Source: Streptomyces flavofungini
GTDB taxonomy: Bacteria > Actinomycetota > Actinomycetes > Streptomycetales > Streptomycetaceae
Direction: 5' to 3'
Assembly (NCBI RefSeq): GCF_030388665.1
Contig: NZ_CP128846.1
Coordinates: forward strand, 6,894,501 to 6,958,500
DNA length: 64,000 nt
Shown: in pieces, positions 46,351 through 55,606 of the stretch
How positions within the stretch are numbered: the stretch's first letter is position 1
Layout of the letters: each line of letters opens with the position of its first letter
Notes under the pieces: model-generated
What the model saw: only the letters and a program-made list of their open reading frames with translations
Database searches by the model: none
What the model was told of the DNA's origin: nothing
Made by a program: the position numbers and the translations under genes

Positions 46351-48369
46351 GTGACGGACCGCCAACCGCCACCCCCACGCCGCCGGGTCCCCGGCCCGGC
46401 GCGGCCCTCCCGCCCCGGCGGCCGCGGTCGGCCCGGGCCCGGAGCCCGCCCGCCCGCCTCGCGCGGCCCACGCCCGTCCGGGTCGAGGCCGCCCAAGGCG
46501 CCCCAGGCCAAGACGATCCGCCTGGGCAGCCCGCGGCCCCGGCTGCGCATGGTCAGCCTCGGGCTGACCCTGGTGATGCTGGCGTTCGTGGTGCGGCTGT
46601 TCCAGGTGCAGGCCGTGGACGCCGACACCTACACCGCCAAGGCGGAGAAGAACCGGTACTCCACCCACAAGCTGGCCGCCGAACGCGGGGCCATCACCGA
46701 CCGCGGCGGCGTCGAACTCGCCACCAGCGTGGACGCGTACGACATCACCGCCGACCCCACCCTCTTCACGCCGAAGGAGACGAAGACCGGCGACGCTCCC
46801 GAGCAGGCCGCCGGGCTGCTCGCCCCGATCCTCGACGCGGACGCCGGTGAACTCGCCAAGAAGCTCCGGACGCCGAAGACCCGCTTCACGCTCCTGGCCC
46901 GCCGCGAGTCGCCGCAGGTCTGGAAGCAGATCAAGGACCTGCGGTCCGCGCTCGCCGACAAGGCGAGCGCCGACCCCAAGGCGGTCAACGTCCTCGCGGG
47001 CGTCTTCGCCGTGCCCACCAGCAAGCGCGTGTACCCCAACGACGGCCTGGCCGCCGGGATACTGGGCTGGGTCAACGCCGACGGCAAGGGCGGCGGCGGC
47101 ATCGAGCAGCAGCTCGACAAGGAACTCGCGGGCAAGCAGGGCGAGATCCGCTACGCCCAGTCCGGCGGCCGTCAGGTGCCCACTGCCGGCAGCACCGAGA
47201 AGCCCGCGGTGCCCGGCTCGGACGTCGAGCTGACCATCGACCGCGACATCCAGTGGGCGGCCCAGGATGCCATCACCGAGCAGGTGCGCAAGTCCAAGGC
47301 CGACCGCGGCTACGTGCTGGTGCAGGACACCCGCACGGGCGAGGTCCTCGCCATGGCCAACGCGCCCGGCTTCGACCCCAACAACCTGGCCCAAGCGCGC
47401 AGCGCCAGCCTCGGCAACGCCGCCCTCCAGGACGCCTACGAACCCGGCTCCACCGCCAAGGTCATGTCGATGGCCGCCGTCCTGGAGGAGAACGCGGCCA
47501 CCCCGGGCACCCGGGTGATCGTGCCCAACCGCCTGCACCGCGGCGACCGGCTCTTCCAGGACGACATCGACCACCCGACCTGGTACCTCACGCTCAACGG
47601 CGTGCTGGCCAAGTCCAGCAACATCGGCACCATCCTCGCCACCGGCGAACTGGGCAAGACGCAGCGGGAGGTCAACCGGACCCTCTACTCGTACCTGCGG
47701 AAGTTCGGCATCGGCAAGGAGACCGGACTCGGCTTCCCCGGCGAGACCTCCGGCATCCTCGCGCCGCCCGAGAAGTGGTCGACCTCGCAGCAGTTCACGA
47801 TCCCCTTCGGTCAGGGCGTCTCCATCAACGCCATGCAGGCCGCGTCCGTGTACTCGACCATCGCCAACGACGGCGTCCGCGTCGAGCCGACCCTGGTGCG
47901 CGGCACCAAGGGGCCCGACGGCCGCTTCACGCCCGCGCCCGCGCCGAAGAAGACCCGCGTGGTCGGCGCCAAGACCGCGCGGACCGTGGCACGGATGCTG
48001 GAGTCCGTCGTCGACGACCAGGAAGGCACCGGAACCAAGGCCCGCATCCCCGGCTACCGCGTCGCGGGCAAGACCGGCACGGCCAACCGGGTCGACCCGC
48101 AGACCGGCCGCTACCGCGGCTACACCTCGTCCTTCGCGGGCTTCGCACCCGCCGACAAGCCGCGCGTCACCGTCTACTGCGTCATCCAGAACGCCACGAA
48201 GGGCAGCTACTTCGGCGGCCAGATCTGCGGCCCCATCTACAAGAAGGTCATGCAGTTCGCCCTCAAGACGCTCCAGGCCCCGCCCACCGGCAAGGCCCCC
48301 GCACCGCTCCCGGTGACCTACGACCCCGGCAAGCCGGCTCCGCCCGGCCGGCCGGAGAACGGCGGCTAG
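46351..48369 (+). CDS. ftsI: Penicillin-binding protein FtsI (PBP3 class B transpeptidase)
   Basis: Septal peptidoglycan transpeptidase. The 672-residue protein has a Pro/Arg-rich cytoplasmic N-terminus (1-60), one membrane helix (MVSLGLTLVMLAFVVRLFQV), a pedestal domain, and a transpeptidase domain with the active-site Ser in YEPGSTAKVMSM (SxxK), SSN in LAKSSNIGTIL and KTGT in RVAGKTGTANRV. In S. coelicolor FtsI is needed for sporulation septation. The GTG at 46351 follows the ftsL stop by 5 bp. A Pro/Gly-rich tail ends the protein. Confidence 0.97.
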   Translation: MTDRQPPPPRRRVPGPARPSRPGGRGRPGPGARPPASRGPRPSGSRPPKAPQAKTIRLGSPRPRLRMVSLGLTLVMLAFVVRLFQVQAVDADTYTAKAEKNRYSTHKLAAERGAITDRGGVELATSVDAYDITADPTLFTPKETKTGDAPEQAAGLLAPILDADAGELAKKLRTPKTRFTLLARRESPQVWKQIKDLRSALADKASADPKAVNVLAGVFAVPTSKRVYPNDGLAAGILGWVNADGKGGGGIEQQLDKELAGKQGEIRYAQSGGRQVPTAGSTEKPAVPGSDVELTIDRDIQWAAQDAITEQVRKSKADRGYVLVQDTRTGEVLAMANAPGFDPNNLAQARSASLGNAALQDAYEPGSTAKVMSMAAVLEENAATPGTRVIVPNRLHRGDRLFQDDIDHPTWYLTLNGVLAKSSNIGTILATGELGKTQREVNRTLYSYLRKFGIGKETGLGFPGETSGILAPPEKWSTSQQFTIPFGQGVSINAMQAASVYSTIANDGVRVEPTLVRGTKGPDGRFTPAPAPKKTRVVGAKTARTVARMLESVVDDQEGTGTKARIPGYRVAGKTGTANRVDPQTGRYRGYTSSFAGFAPADKPRVTVYCVIQNATKGSYFGGQICGPIYKKVMQFALKTLQAPPTGKAPAPLPVTYDPGKPAPPGRPENGG

Positions 48370-48416
48370 GGGCTGTCCGGCCCATCGAAAAGCCCCTAGC
48401 ACACACAGCCGGACAG
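48366..48416 (+). promoter_or_regulatory. Mutually exclusive stem-loops in the ftsI-murE gap
   Basis: CTAGGGGCT (48366-48374) can pair with AGCCCCTAG (48391-48399); alternatively CTGTCCGG (48373-48380) pairs with CCGGACAG (48409-48416). The two stems share bases and cannot form fully together. The second stem ends beside AGGAA, the likely murE ribosome-binding site, so the pair could tune murE translation. This is structure seen by eye only. Confidence 0.4.
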
Positions 48417-48425
48417 GAACCGCTC

Positions 48426-50138
48426 GTGACGACCATCACCCCGGACCCGGGGAACCGGACAGCGACACACCGTGCCGCCACCCCCGGGCCGCCGTTGCCC
48501 CCGCCCGACCCCGCCGCGTGTGGCCCCCTGCCTTTTGGCCCCAACGGGGGTGCGCCCGGTACGCTCACCGCCGTGCCACACGCTGATCAGTCCCAAACCA
48601 CCCAGAAGGACGCTCCCGTGACCTACCCGGGACCGCCGAGGCCGACCCAGGTCTCCGCCACCCCCCTCGTGGAGCTCGCCGATCAGCTGGGGGCCGCGGT
48701 CCCGGGCACGGACGCCGCCGTCACCGGGATCACCCACGACTCGCGCGCGGTACGCCCCGGCGACATCTACGCGGCCCTGCCCGGCGCCCGCATGCACGGC
48801 GCCGACTTCGTCGCCCAGGCCGCCGACCTCGGCGCCGCCGCGATCCTCACCGACCCGACCGGCGCCGACCGCGCCGCCGCCACGGGGCTTCCGGCGCTCG
48901 TCGTCGCCGACCCGCGCGGCTCCATGGGCGAGCTGGCCGCGACGGTGTACGGCCACCCGGGCCGCGACCTGCTGCAGATCGGCATCACCGGCACCTCGGG
49001 CAAGACCACCACGGCGTACCTCATCGAGGGCGGTCTGAAGGCCGTCCGCGCCACCGGGCTCATCGGCACCGTCGAGACGCGCATCGGCGAGACGCGCATC
49101 AAGTCCGAGCGGACCACGCCCGAAGCCACCGATCTGCAGGCGCTGTTCGCGGTGATGCGCGAGCGCGGCGTCGAGGCGGTCGCGATGGAGGTCTCCAGCC
49201 ACGCGCTGGTGCTCGGCCGGGTCGACGGCTGCGTCTTCGACGTCGCCGTCTTCAACAACCTCAGCCCGGAGCACATGGAGTTCCACTCCGACATGGAGGA
49301 CTACTTCCGGGCCAAGGCGCAGCTGTTCACCAAACGGCGCGCCCGGCTCGGCGTGGTCAACCTCGACGACGAGTACGGCCGCCGCCTCCTCACCGAGTCC
49401 GAGGTCCCCGTCACCAGCTTCTCCGCCGAGGGCCACCCGGACGCCGACTGGCGCGCCGAGGACGTCGAAGTCGGGCCGCTGGACTCCACGTTCACCGCCG
49501 TCGGCCCCAAGGGCGAGCGGATCGCCGCCCGCTCGCCGCTCGCCGGGCCCTTCAACGTCGCCAACACCCTCGCCGCGATCGTGTCGCTCGCCGTCGCCGG
49601 GATCGACCCGCAGCAGGCCGCCGACGGCGTCGCGGCCGTGCCGGGCGTCCCCGGCCGCCTGGAGCGCGTCGACGCCGGCCAGGCCTACCTCGCCGTCGTG
49701 GACTACGCCCACAAGACGGACGCCGTCGAATCGGTCCTGCGCGCGCTGCGCAAGGTCACCGAGGGCAAGCTGCACATCGTGCTCGGCTGCGGCGGCGACC
49801 GCGACCAGACCAAGCGCAGGCCGATGGGCGCGGCCGCGGCCCGGCTCGCCGACACCGCCGTACTGACCTCCGACAACCCCCGCGGCGAGGACCCCCTCGC
49901 CATCCTCGCGACGATGCTCGCGGGCGCCGCCGAGGTGCCCGCCCACGAGCGCGGCGACGTCGCCGTCTTCGAGGACCGCGCCGCCGCCATCCGCGCGGCC
50001 GTCGCCCGCGCCGAGCCCGGGGACACCGTCCTGGTCGCGGGCAAGGGACACGAACAGGGCCAGGACATCGCCGGGGTGGTCCGTCCCTTCGACGACCGCC
50101 TGGTGCTTCGCGAAGCTATCGAGCAAACCCAGGGATGA
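48426..50138 (+). CDS. murE: UDP-MurNAc-tripeptide synthetase MurE
   Basis: Adds the diamino acid to UDP-MurNAc-L-Ala-D-Glu. From GTG 48426 the protein is 570 residues with a 65-residue disordered N-terminal extension; the enzyme core begins near VSATPLVELADQLG. Motifs: ITHDSRAVRPGDIYAAL, ATP loop GITGTSGKTTTAYL, TPEATDLQALF, MEVSSHALVLGRVDG, DYAHKTDAVE and SDNPRGEDP. The DNPR motif is that of diaminopimelate-adding enzymes, in line with LL-DAP in Streptomyces walls. GTG 48618 with GAAGGA before it is an alternative start. Confidence 0.95.
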   Translation: MTTITPDPGNRTATHRAATPGPPLPPPDPAACGPLPFGPNGGAPGTLTAVPHADQSQTTQKDAPVTYPGPPRPTQVSATPLVELADQLGAAVPGTDAAVTGITHDSRAVRPGDIYAALPGARMHGADFVAQAADLGAAAILTDPTGADRAAATGLPALVVADPRGSMGELAATVYGHPGRDLLQIGITGTSGKTTTAYLIEGGLKAVRATGLIGTVETRIGETRIKSERTTPEATDLQALFAVMRERGVEAVAMEVSSHALVLGRVDGCVFDVAVFNNLSPEHMEFHSDMEDYFRAKAQLFTKRRARLGVVNLDDEYGRRLLTESEVPVTSFSAEGHPDADWRAEDVEVGPLDSTFTAVGPKGERIAARSPLAGPFNVANTLAAIVSLAVAGIDPQQAADGVAAVPGVPGRLERVDAGQAYLAVVDYAHKTDAVESVLRALRKVTEGKLHIVLGCGGDRDQTKRRPMGAAAARLADTAVLTSDNPRGEDPLAILATMLAGAAEVPAHERGDVAVFEDRAAAIRAAVARAEPGDTVLVAGKGHEQGQDIAGVVRPFDDRLVLREAIEQTQG

Positions 50139-50142
50139 AGTT

Positions 50143-51570
50143 GTGATCGCCCTCTCCCTCGCCGAGATCGCCACCGTCGTCGGCGGGCAGACGTACGACA
50201 TACCGGATCCGCAGGTCCAGGTGACCGCGCCGGTCGTCCGGGACTCCCGTGAGGTGCAGCCCGGCGGCCTGTTCGCCGCTTTCGTGGGCGAGCGCGTCGA
50301 CGGGCACGACTACGCCGCCCAGGTCGTGGCGGCGGGCGCGGTCGCCGTGCTCGGCTCCCGGCCGTGCGGGGCGCCCGCGATCGTCGTCGACGACGTGCCG
50401 AGAGCGCTCGGCGCCCTCGCCCGGCACGTGGTCGCCCGGCTCGGCGCCACCCTCGTCGCCCTCACGGGATCCGCGGGCAAGACCAGCACCAAGGACCTGA
50501 TCGCCCAGGTCATCGATCGCAAGGCGCCCACAGTGTGGACGCCGGGCTCGCTCAACAACGAGATCGGGCTGCCGCTGACCGCGCTGAGCGCCACCGACGA
50601 GACGAAGTTCCTCGTCCTGGAGATGGGCGCCCGCGGCATCGGCCACATCCGGTACCTGACCGAGCTGACGCCGCCGAGGATCGGCCTCGTCCTGAACGTC
50701 GGCACCGCCCACATCGGCGAGTTCGGCGGCCGCGAGCAGATCGCGCAAGCAAAGGGTGAGCTGGTCGAGGCGCTCCCGGCCGACGGCGCCGCGATCCTCA
50801 ACGCCGACGACCCCCTCGTACGCGCGATGGCCTCCCGCACGAAGGCCCGGGTGCTGCTCTTCGGCGAGTCCGAGGACGCCGACGTACGTGCCGAGAATGT
50901 CCGGCTCACGGAGAACGGCCGCCCGGCCTTCACGCTCACCACACCCACCGGGTGCGGGGACGTGCGGCTGCGCCTGTACGGTGAGCACCACGTGTCGAAC
51001 GCGCTCGCCGCGGCCGCCGTCGCCCATGAGCTGGGCATGTCCGTGGACGAGATCGCCCTCGCGCTCTCCGAGGCGGGCACGCTGTCCCGCTGGCGGATGG
51101 AGGTCACCGAGCGCCCGGACGGCGTGACGGTCGTCAACGACGCCTACAACGCGAACCCCGAGTCCATGCGAGCCGCCCTGCGCGCGCTCGCGGCCATGGG
51201 CAGAGCCGCGCAGGCCGAGGGCGGGCGCACGTGGGCGGTGCTCGGTCACATGGCCGAGCTCGGAGACGACGGGCTCGCCGAGCACGACGCGGTCGGACGC
51301 CTTGCCGTCCGGCTGAACGTGAACAAGCTCGTGGCAGTCGGGGGCAGGGAAGCGTCCTGGCTCCAACTGGGCGCATACAACGAGGGTTCGTGGGGTGAGG
51401 AGTCGGTGCACGTGTCCGACGCACAGGCGGCGATCGACCTGCTGCGCAGCGAGCTGCGCCCAGGAGACGTCGTGCTGGTGAAGGCGTCCAGATCGGTCGG
51501 TCTCGAGCGGGTCGCGCTGGCGCTGCTCGATGACGCCGCCGCTTCGGAGGGGCAGGTCGCCGGCCGATGA
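50143..51570 (+). CDS. murF: UDP-MurNAc-tripeptide:D-Ala-D-Ala ligase MurF
   Basis: Completes the UDP-MurNAc-pentapeptide. The 475-residue Mur ligase starts MIALSLAEIATVVGG and has VRDSREVQPGGLFAAF, ATP loop VALTGSAGKTSTKDL, LNNEIGLPLT, LEMGARGIGHI, NAYNANPESMRAAL and WAVLGHMAELG. GTG 50143 lies 4 bp after the murE stop, and its stop overlaps the mraY ATG (ATGA), so expression is coupled along the cluster. Confidence 0.97.
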   Translation: MIALSLAEIATVVGGQTYDIPDPQVQVTAPVVRDSREVQPGGLFAAFVGERVDGHDYAAQVVAAGAVAVLGSRPCGAPAIVVDDVPRALGALARHVVARLGATLVALTGSAGKTSTKDLIAQVIDRKAPTVWTPGSLNNEIGLPLTALSATDETKFLVLEMGARGIGHIRYLTELTPPRIGLVLNVGTAHIGEFGGREQIAQAKGELVEALPADGAAILNADDPLVRAMASRTKARVLLFGESEDADVRAENVRLTENGRPAFTLTTPTGCGDVRLRLYGEHHVSNALAAAAVAHELGMSVDEIALALSEAGTLSRWRMEVTERPDGVTVVNDAYNANPESMRAALRALAAMGRAAQAEGGRTWAVLGHMAELGDDGLAEHDAVGRLAVRLNVNKLVAVGGREASWLQLGAYNEGSWGEESVHVSDAQAAIDLLRSELRPGDVVLVKASRSVGLERVALALLDDAAASEGQVAGR

Positions 51571-52637
51571 GGCAGATCCTCTTCGCGGGTGTGATCGGGC
51601 TCTTCCTGACCCTGGTCGGTACGCCCCTGCTGATCAAGCTCCTGGCCCGCAAGGGCTACGGCCAGTTCATCCGGGACGACGGCCCGCGCGAGCACCACAG
51701 CAAGCGCGGTACGCCGACGATGGGTGGCATCGCCTTCATCCTGGCCACGCTCATCGCGTACTTCCTCACGAAGGTCATCACCGGCGGCGAGTTCACGCTC
51801 TCCGGCCTGCTGGTGCTCTTCCTGATGGCGGGCATGGGCCTGGTCGGCTTCCTCGACGACTACATCAAGATCGTCAAGCAGCGTTCGCTCGGTCTGCGCG
51901 CCAAGGCCAAGATGGCGGGTCAGCTGATCGTCGGCATCGGCTTCGCCGTGCTCGCCCTGAACTGGCCCGACAACCGCAACCAGACCCCCGCCTCCACCAA
52001 GCTGTCGTTCGTCACGGACTTCGGCTGGTCGATCGGCCCGGTCCTGTTCGTGGTCTGGGCGCTGTTCATGATCCTCGCGATGTCGAACGGCGTGAACCTC
52101 ACCGACGGCCTCGACGGTCTCGCCACCGGCGCCTCCGTGATGGTCTTCGGCGCCTACACCTTCATCGGCGTCTGGCAGTACCAGGAGTCCTGCGCCAACG
52201 CGAACACCCTCACCAACCCGGAGGCGTGTTTCGAGGTCAGAGACCCACTCGACCTCGCGGTCGTGGCCTCCGCGCTGATGGGCGCCTGCTTCGGCTTCCT
52301 GTGGTGGAACACCTCGCCCGCGAAGATCTTCATGGGTGACACCGGCTCCCTCGCCCTCGGCGGCGCGCTCGCCGGACTCGCGATCTGCTCCCGCACGGAG
52401 CTGCTGCTCGCGCTCCTCGGCGGTCTCTTCGTCCTGATCACCATGTCCGTGGTCATCCAGGTCGGCTCCTTCCGCCTCACCGGCAAACGCGTCTTCCGGA
52501 TGGCGCCACTCCAGCACCACTTCGAACTCAAGGGGTGGTCGGAAGTCCTTGTCGTGGTCCGCTTCTGGATCATCCAGGGCATGTGCGTGATCGTCGGACT
52601 CGGACTCTTCTACGCAGGGTGGGCGGCCACCAAGTGA
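51567..52637 (+). CDS. mraY: Phospho-N-acetylmuramoyl-pentapeptide transferase MraY
   Basis: Membrane enzyme that makes lipid I. The 356-residue protein has about ten membrane helices and the family marks REHHSKRGTPTMGGIAFI, FLDDYIKIVKQRS (metal-binding Asp pair), SNGVNLTDGLDGLATG and FMGDTGSLALGGALAG, then RMAPLQHHFEL. ATG 51567 overlaps the murF stop and its stop overlaps the murD GTG (GTGA). Confidence 0.98.
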   Translation: MRQILFAGVIGLFLTLVGTPLLIKLLARKGYGQFIRDDGPREHHSKRGTPTMGGIAFILATLIAYFLTKVITGGEFTLSGLLVLFLMAGMGLVGFLDDYIKIVKQRSLGLRAKAKMAGQLIVGIGFAVLALNWPDNRNQTPASTKLSFVTDFGWSIGPVLFVVWALFMILAMSNGVNLTDGLDGLATGASVMVFGAYTFIGVWQYQESCANANTLTNPEACFEVRDPLDLAVVASALMGACFGFLWWNTSPAKIFMGDTGSLALGGALAGLAICSRTELLLALLGGLFVLITMSVVIQVGSFRLTGKRVFRMAPLQHHFELKGWSEVLVVVRFWIIQGMCVIVGLGLFYAGWAATK

Positions 52638-54145
52638 CCAGCTGGCAGGGCAGGAACGTCACCGTCGCCGGGCTCGGCGTGAGCGGCCTCAGCGCCGCCC
52701 GCGCGCTCGCGGGCCTCGGCGCGGTGGTGACCGTCGTGGACGGCGGCGACGGCGAGGCCCAGCGGGCGCGCGCCGCGGAGCTGGCGGGCACCGGCATCTC
52801 CGTGCGCCTCGGGGACGCCGAGACGCTTCCCGACGGCACCGACCTCGTCGTCACCTCGCCCGGCTGGAAGCCCTCGTCGCCGCTGTTCACGGCCGCCGCC
52901 GACGCGGGCGTGGACGTGGTCGGCGACGTCGAGATCGCCTGGCGCCTGCGCGGCCCCGACGCCGCGCCCTGGCTCGCGATCACCGGCACCAACGGCAAGA
53001 CCACCACCACGCAGATGCTGGCGTCGATCCTGGCCGCGGCCGGGCTGCGCACGGCGGCCGTGGGCAACATCGGCACCCCGATCGTGGACGTGGTCCTCGA
53101 AGACAGGGCGGCGCGCGAAGCGCGTTCGATTGAGGACGGTGGTGGGCGACGGGAGGGAGACGCGTACGACGTCCTCGCCGTCGAGCTGTCCTCCTACCAG
53201 CTGCACTGGGCGCCCTCCCTGCGCGTCCACTCGGCGGCCGTCCTGAACCTGGCGCCCGACCACCTCGACTGGCACGGCTCCATGGAGGCGTACGCCGCCG
53301 ACAAGGGCCGCATCTACGAGGGCAACCAGGTCGCCTGCGTCTACAACGCGGCCGACAAGGCGACGGAGGACCTGGTCCGCGAGGCCGACGTCGAAGAGGG
53401 CTGCCGTGCCATCGGTTTCACACTGACCGCGCCCGCCCCCTCGCAACTGGGCGTCGTGGACGGCATCCTGGTCGACCGTGCCTTCGTGCCGGACCGCCAG
53501 AAGCAGGCCCAGGAGCTCGCCGAGTTCTCCGACTTGCTCCCGCCCGCCGCCCGCCGCCCTTCCGAGGAAGGCGCCTCGCGCCCCTTGAAACCCGCCCCGC
53601 ACACCATCGCCAACGCCCTCGCCGCCGCGGGCCTCGCGCGCGCGTTCGGAGTGGAGGCGGCGGCGGTGCGCGAGGGGCTGCGGGCCTTCCGGCCGGACGC
53701 CCATCGCATCGAGCACGTGGCCGACGTCGAGGACGTCGCCTACATCGACGACTCCAAGGCCACCAACACCCACGCCGCGCAGGCGTCGTTGGCGGCGTAC
53801 GAGTCGATCGTCTGGATCGCCGGTGGCCTCGCCAAGGGCGCCACCTTCGACGAGCTGGTCGCGGGCGCGGCGGGGCGGCTGCGGGGAGTGGTCCTGATCG
53901 GCGCCGACCGCGCGCTGATCCGCGAAGCGCTCGCGCGACACGCGCCCGAAGTACCCGTCGTGGACCTAGACCGGACGGACACTGGGGCGATGTCCGAGGC
54001 CGTACGGCAGGCCGCGCGGCTCGCGCGGCCGGGGGACACCGTCCTGATGGCGCCGGCCTGTGCGTCGATGGACATGTTCACCAACTACAACAAGCGTGGT
54101 GACGCGTTCGCGGCAGCCGTCCGCGAACTCGGCGCGAGCGCCTGA
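52634..54145 (+). CDS. murD: UDP-MurNAc-L-Ala:D-Glu ligase MurD with two in-frame insertions
   Basis: Adds D-Glu to UDP-MurNAc-L-Ala. The 503-residue enzyme has VTVAGLGVSGLSAARAL, VTSPGWKPSSPLF, ATP loop WLAITGTNGKTTTTQML, LSSYQLHWAPSLR, LAPDHLDWHGS, DDSKATNTHAAQASL, VWIAGGLAKG and LMAPACASMDMFTNY. Two segments interrupt usually continuous regions: about 21 residues after GTPIVDVVLE (REARSIEDGGGRR part, DNA 53102-53163) and about 16 residues after LLPPAA (RRPSEEGASRPLKP, DNA 53546-53593). Both come from the same repeat family as the anthranilate synthase insertion, in opposite orientations, and keep the frame. They fall between motifs, so activity is probably retained. GTG 52634 overlaps the mraY stop. 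Confidence 0.96.
   Translation: MTSWQGRNVTVAGLGVSGLSAARALAGLGAVVTVVDGGDGEAQRARAAELAGTGISVRLGDAETLPDGTDLVVTSPGWKPSSPLFTAAADAGVDVVGDVEIAWRLRGPDAAPWLAITGTNGKTTTTQMLASILAAAGLRTAAVGNIGTPIVDVVLEDRAAREARSIEDGGGRREGDAYDVLAVELSSYQLHWAPSLRVHSAAVLNLAPDHLDWHGSMEAYAADKGRIYEGNQVACVYNAADKATEDLVREADVEEGCRAIGFTLTAPAPSQLGVVDGILVDRAFVPDRQKQAQELAEFSDLLPPAARRPSEEGASRPLKPAPHTIANALAAAGLARAFGVEAAAVREGLRAFRPDAHRIEHVADVEDVAYIDDSKATNTHAAQASLAAYESIVWIAGGLAKGATFDELVAGAAGRLRGVVLIGADRALIREALARHAPEVPVVDLDRTDTGAMSEAVRQAARLARPGDTVLMAPACASMDMFTNYNKRGDAFAAAVRELGASA
53105..53158 (+). repeat. In-frame palindromic mini-repeat inside murD, copy 1
   Basis: Encodes RAAREARSIEDGGGRREG in murD. Palindromic core GCGCGAAGCGCG. It aligns codon by codon to the copy in the anthranilate synthase gene with 43 of 54 identical bases, in the same orientation relative to the host gene. 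Confidence 0.75.
53546..53593 (-). repeat. In-frame palindromic mini-repeat inside murD, copy 2 (opposite orientation)
   Basis: Read with murD it encodes ARRPSEEGASRPLKP; read on the opposite strand it gives GREAPSSEGRRAAGG, almost the peptide of the anthranilate synthase copy (GREAPSVEGGGGRRAGG). It is therefore the same element inserted the other way round, also keeping the murD frame. Confidence 0.7.
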
Positions 54146-54286
54146 CGGCGGGCCCAGCGTGGTCCGGGGGCGCCCGGCACCCGAAGGAGGGCACGTGGCA
54201 GCCGTGGGAACGCCGTCGTGGCGGGGGTTTCGTGGCCGGCCGCGCGCCGGCCGGGGACGCGTGCACGCGGGCGCGGGGTGCCGCTG

Positions 54287-55600
54287 ATGGCCGGGCGCGC
54301 CTCCGTGCGCACTCCGCGCACCCCGAAACGACCGGCGCGGCCGCGGGCCACCCCGGCGGTCCGCGAGAGTGGGCTGCGGCGGTTCTACGACCGGGCCCGC
54401 AAGGCCTGGGACCGCCCGCTCACGGCGTACTACCTGATCTTCGGCAGCAGCCTGCTGATCACGGCGCTCGGCCTCGTGATGGTCTACTCGGCGTCGATGA
54501 TCCAGGCGCTGCAGCTGAACCTGCCCGCCTCCTACTTCTTCCGCAAGCAGTTCGTCGCCGCGGTCCTCGGTTCCGCCCTGCTGCTCATCGCCATGCGGAT
54601 GCCGATCAAGCTGCACCGGGCGCTGTCCTACCCGATGCTCGCCGCTTCCGTGTTCCTGATGGCCCTCGTCCAGATCCCCGGAATAGGGCGCAGCGTCAAC
54701 GGGAATCAGAACTGGATCTATTTGGGGGGCCCTTTCCAGCTCCAGCCCAGTGAGTTCGGCAAGCTCGCGCTGGTGCTCTGGGGCGCGGACCTGCTGGCGC
54801 GCAAACAGGACAAACGGCTGCTCGCCCAGTGGAAGCACATGCTGGTGCCACTGGTCCCCGTGACCTTCATGCTGCTCGGCCTGATCATGCTGGGCGGCGA
54901 CATGGGCACGGCCATCATCCTCACCGCGATCCTGTTCGGCCTGCTGTGGCTGGCGGGCGCCCCGACCCGGCTGTTCGCGGGCGTCCTGAGCATCGCGGCC
55001 GTCCTCGGTGTGATCCTCATCAAGACCAGCCCGAACCGGATGGCCCGGCTCGCCTGCATCGGCGCGACCGACCCCGGACCCGGCGACCAGTGCTGGCAGG
55101 CCGTACACGGCATCTACGCCCTGGCCTCCGGCGGATTCTTCGGTTCCGGCCTCGGCGCGAGTGTGGAAAAATGGGGTCAACTTCCCGAACCGCACACCGA
55201 CTTCATCTTCGCCATCACCGGGGAGGAACTCGGTCTGGCGGGGACGCTGTCGGTGCTCGCCCTGTTCGCGGCTCTAGGCTATGCGGGTATCCGCGTGGCC
55301 GGACGCACGGAGGACCCCTTCGTGAGGTACGCAGCGGGAGGCGTGACCACCTGGATCACGGCCCAGGCCGTGATCAACGTCGGTGCGGTGCTCGGTCTGC
55401 TGCCGATCGCCGGTGTTCCGCTCCCGCTGTTCTCCTACGGGGGCTCAGCCCTGCTGCCGACCATGTTCGCCGTGGGACTCCTGATCGCCTTCGCGCGTGA
55501 GGACCCCGCGGCGAAGGCGGCCCTGGCCATGCGGCAGCCTCGGGTGAGATGGAACACGATGCGACGGCGCGTCAAGGCGCGCTCGTCCGGAGAGCGGTGA
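54287..55600 (+). CDS. ftsW: Septal peptidoglycan glycosyltransferase FtsW (SEDS family)
   Basis: Polymerises lipid II at the septum together with FtsI. The 437-residue protein has a basic disordered N-terminus and ten membrane helices; family marks are YYLIFGSSLLITALGLVMVY, FFRKQFVAAVLG, INGNQNW-type region SVNGNQNWIYLGG, QPSEFGKLALVLWGADLLAR, LGGDMGTAIIL, PEPHTDFIFAITGEELG and GLLPIAGVPLPLFSYGGSAL. The start is uncertain: ATG 54287 is used, GTG 54278 or 54218 are in the same frame. murG starts 6 bp after its stop. Confidence 0.96.
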   Translation: MAGRASVRTPRTPKRPARPRATPAVRESGLRRFYDRARKAWDRPLTAYYLIFGSSLLITALGLVMVYSASMIQALQLNLPASYFFRKQFVAAVLGSALLLIAMRMPIKLHRALSYPMLAASVFLMALVQIPGIGRSVNGNQNWIYLGGPFQLQPSEFGKLALVLWGADLLARKQDKRLLAQWKHMLVPLVPVTFMLLGLIMLGGDMGTAIILTAILFGLLWLAGAPTRLFAGVLSIAAVLGVILIKTSPNRMARLACIGATDPGPGDQCWQAVHGIYALASGGFFGSGLGASVEKWGQLPEPHTDFIFAITGEELGLAGTLSVLALFAALGYAGIRVAGRTEDPFVRYAAGGVTTWITAQAVINVGAVLGLLPIAGVPLPLFSYGGSALLPTMFAVGLLIAFAREDPAAKAALAMRQPRVRWNTMRRRVKARSSGER

Positions 55601-55606
55601 ATTTCG

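Noticed and set aside
45529..48402. A 957-codon minus-strand frame opposite ftsL and ftsI
   Set aside because: Antisense shadow of genes with full family motifs; no family pattern of its own.
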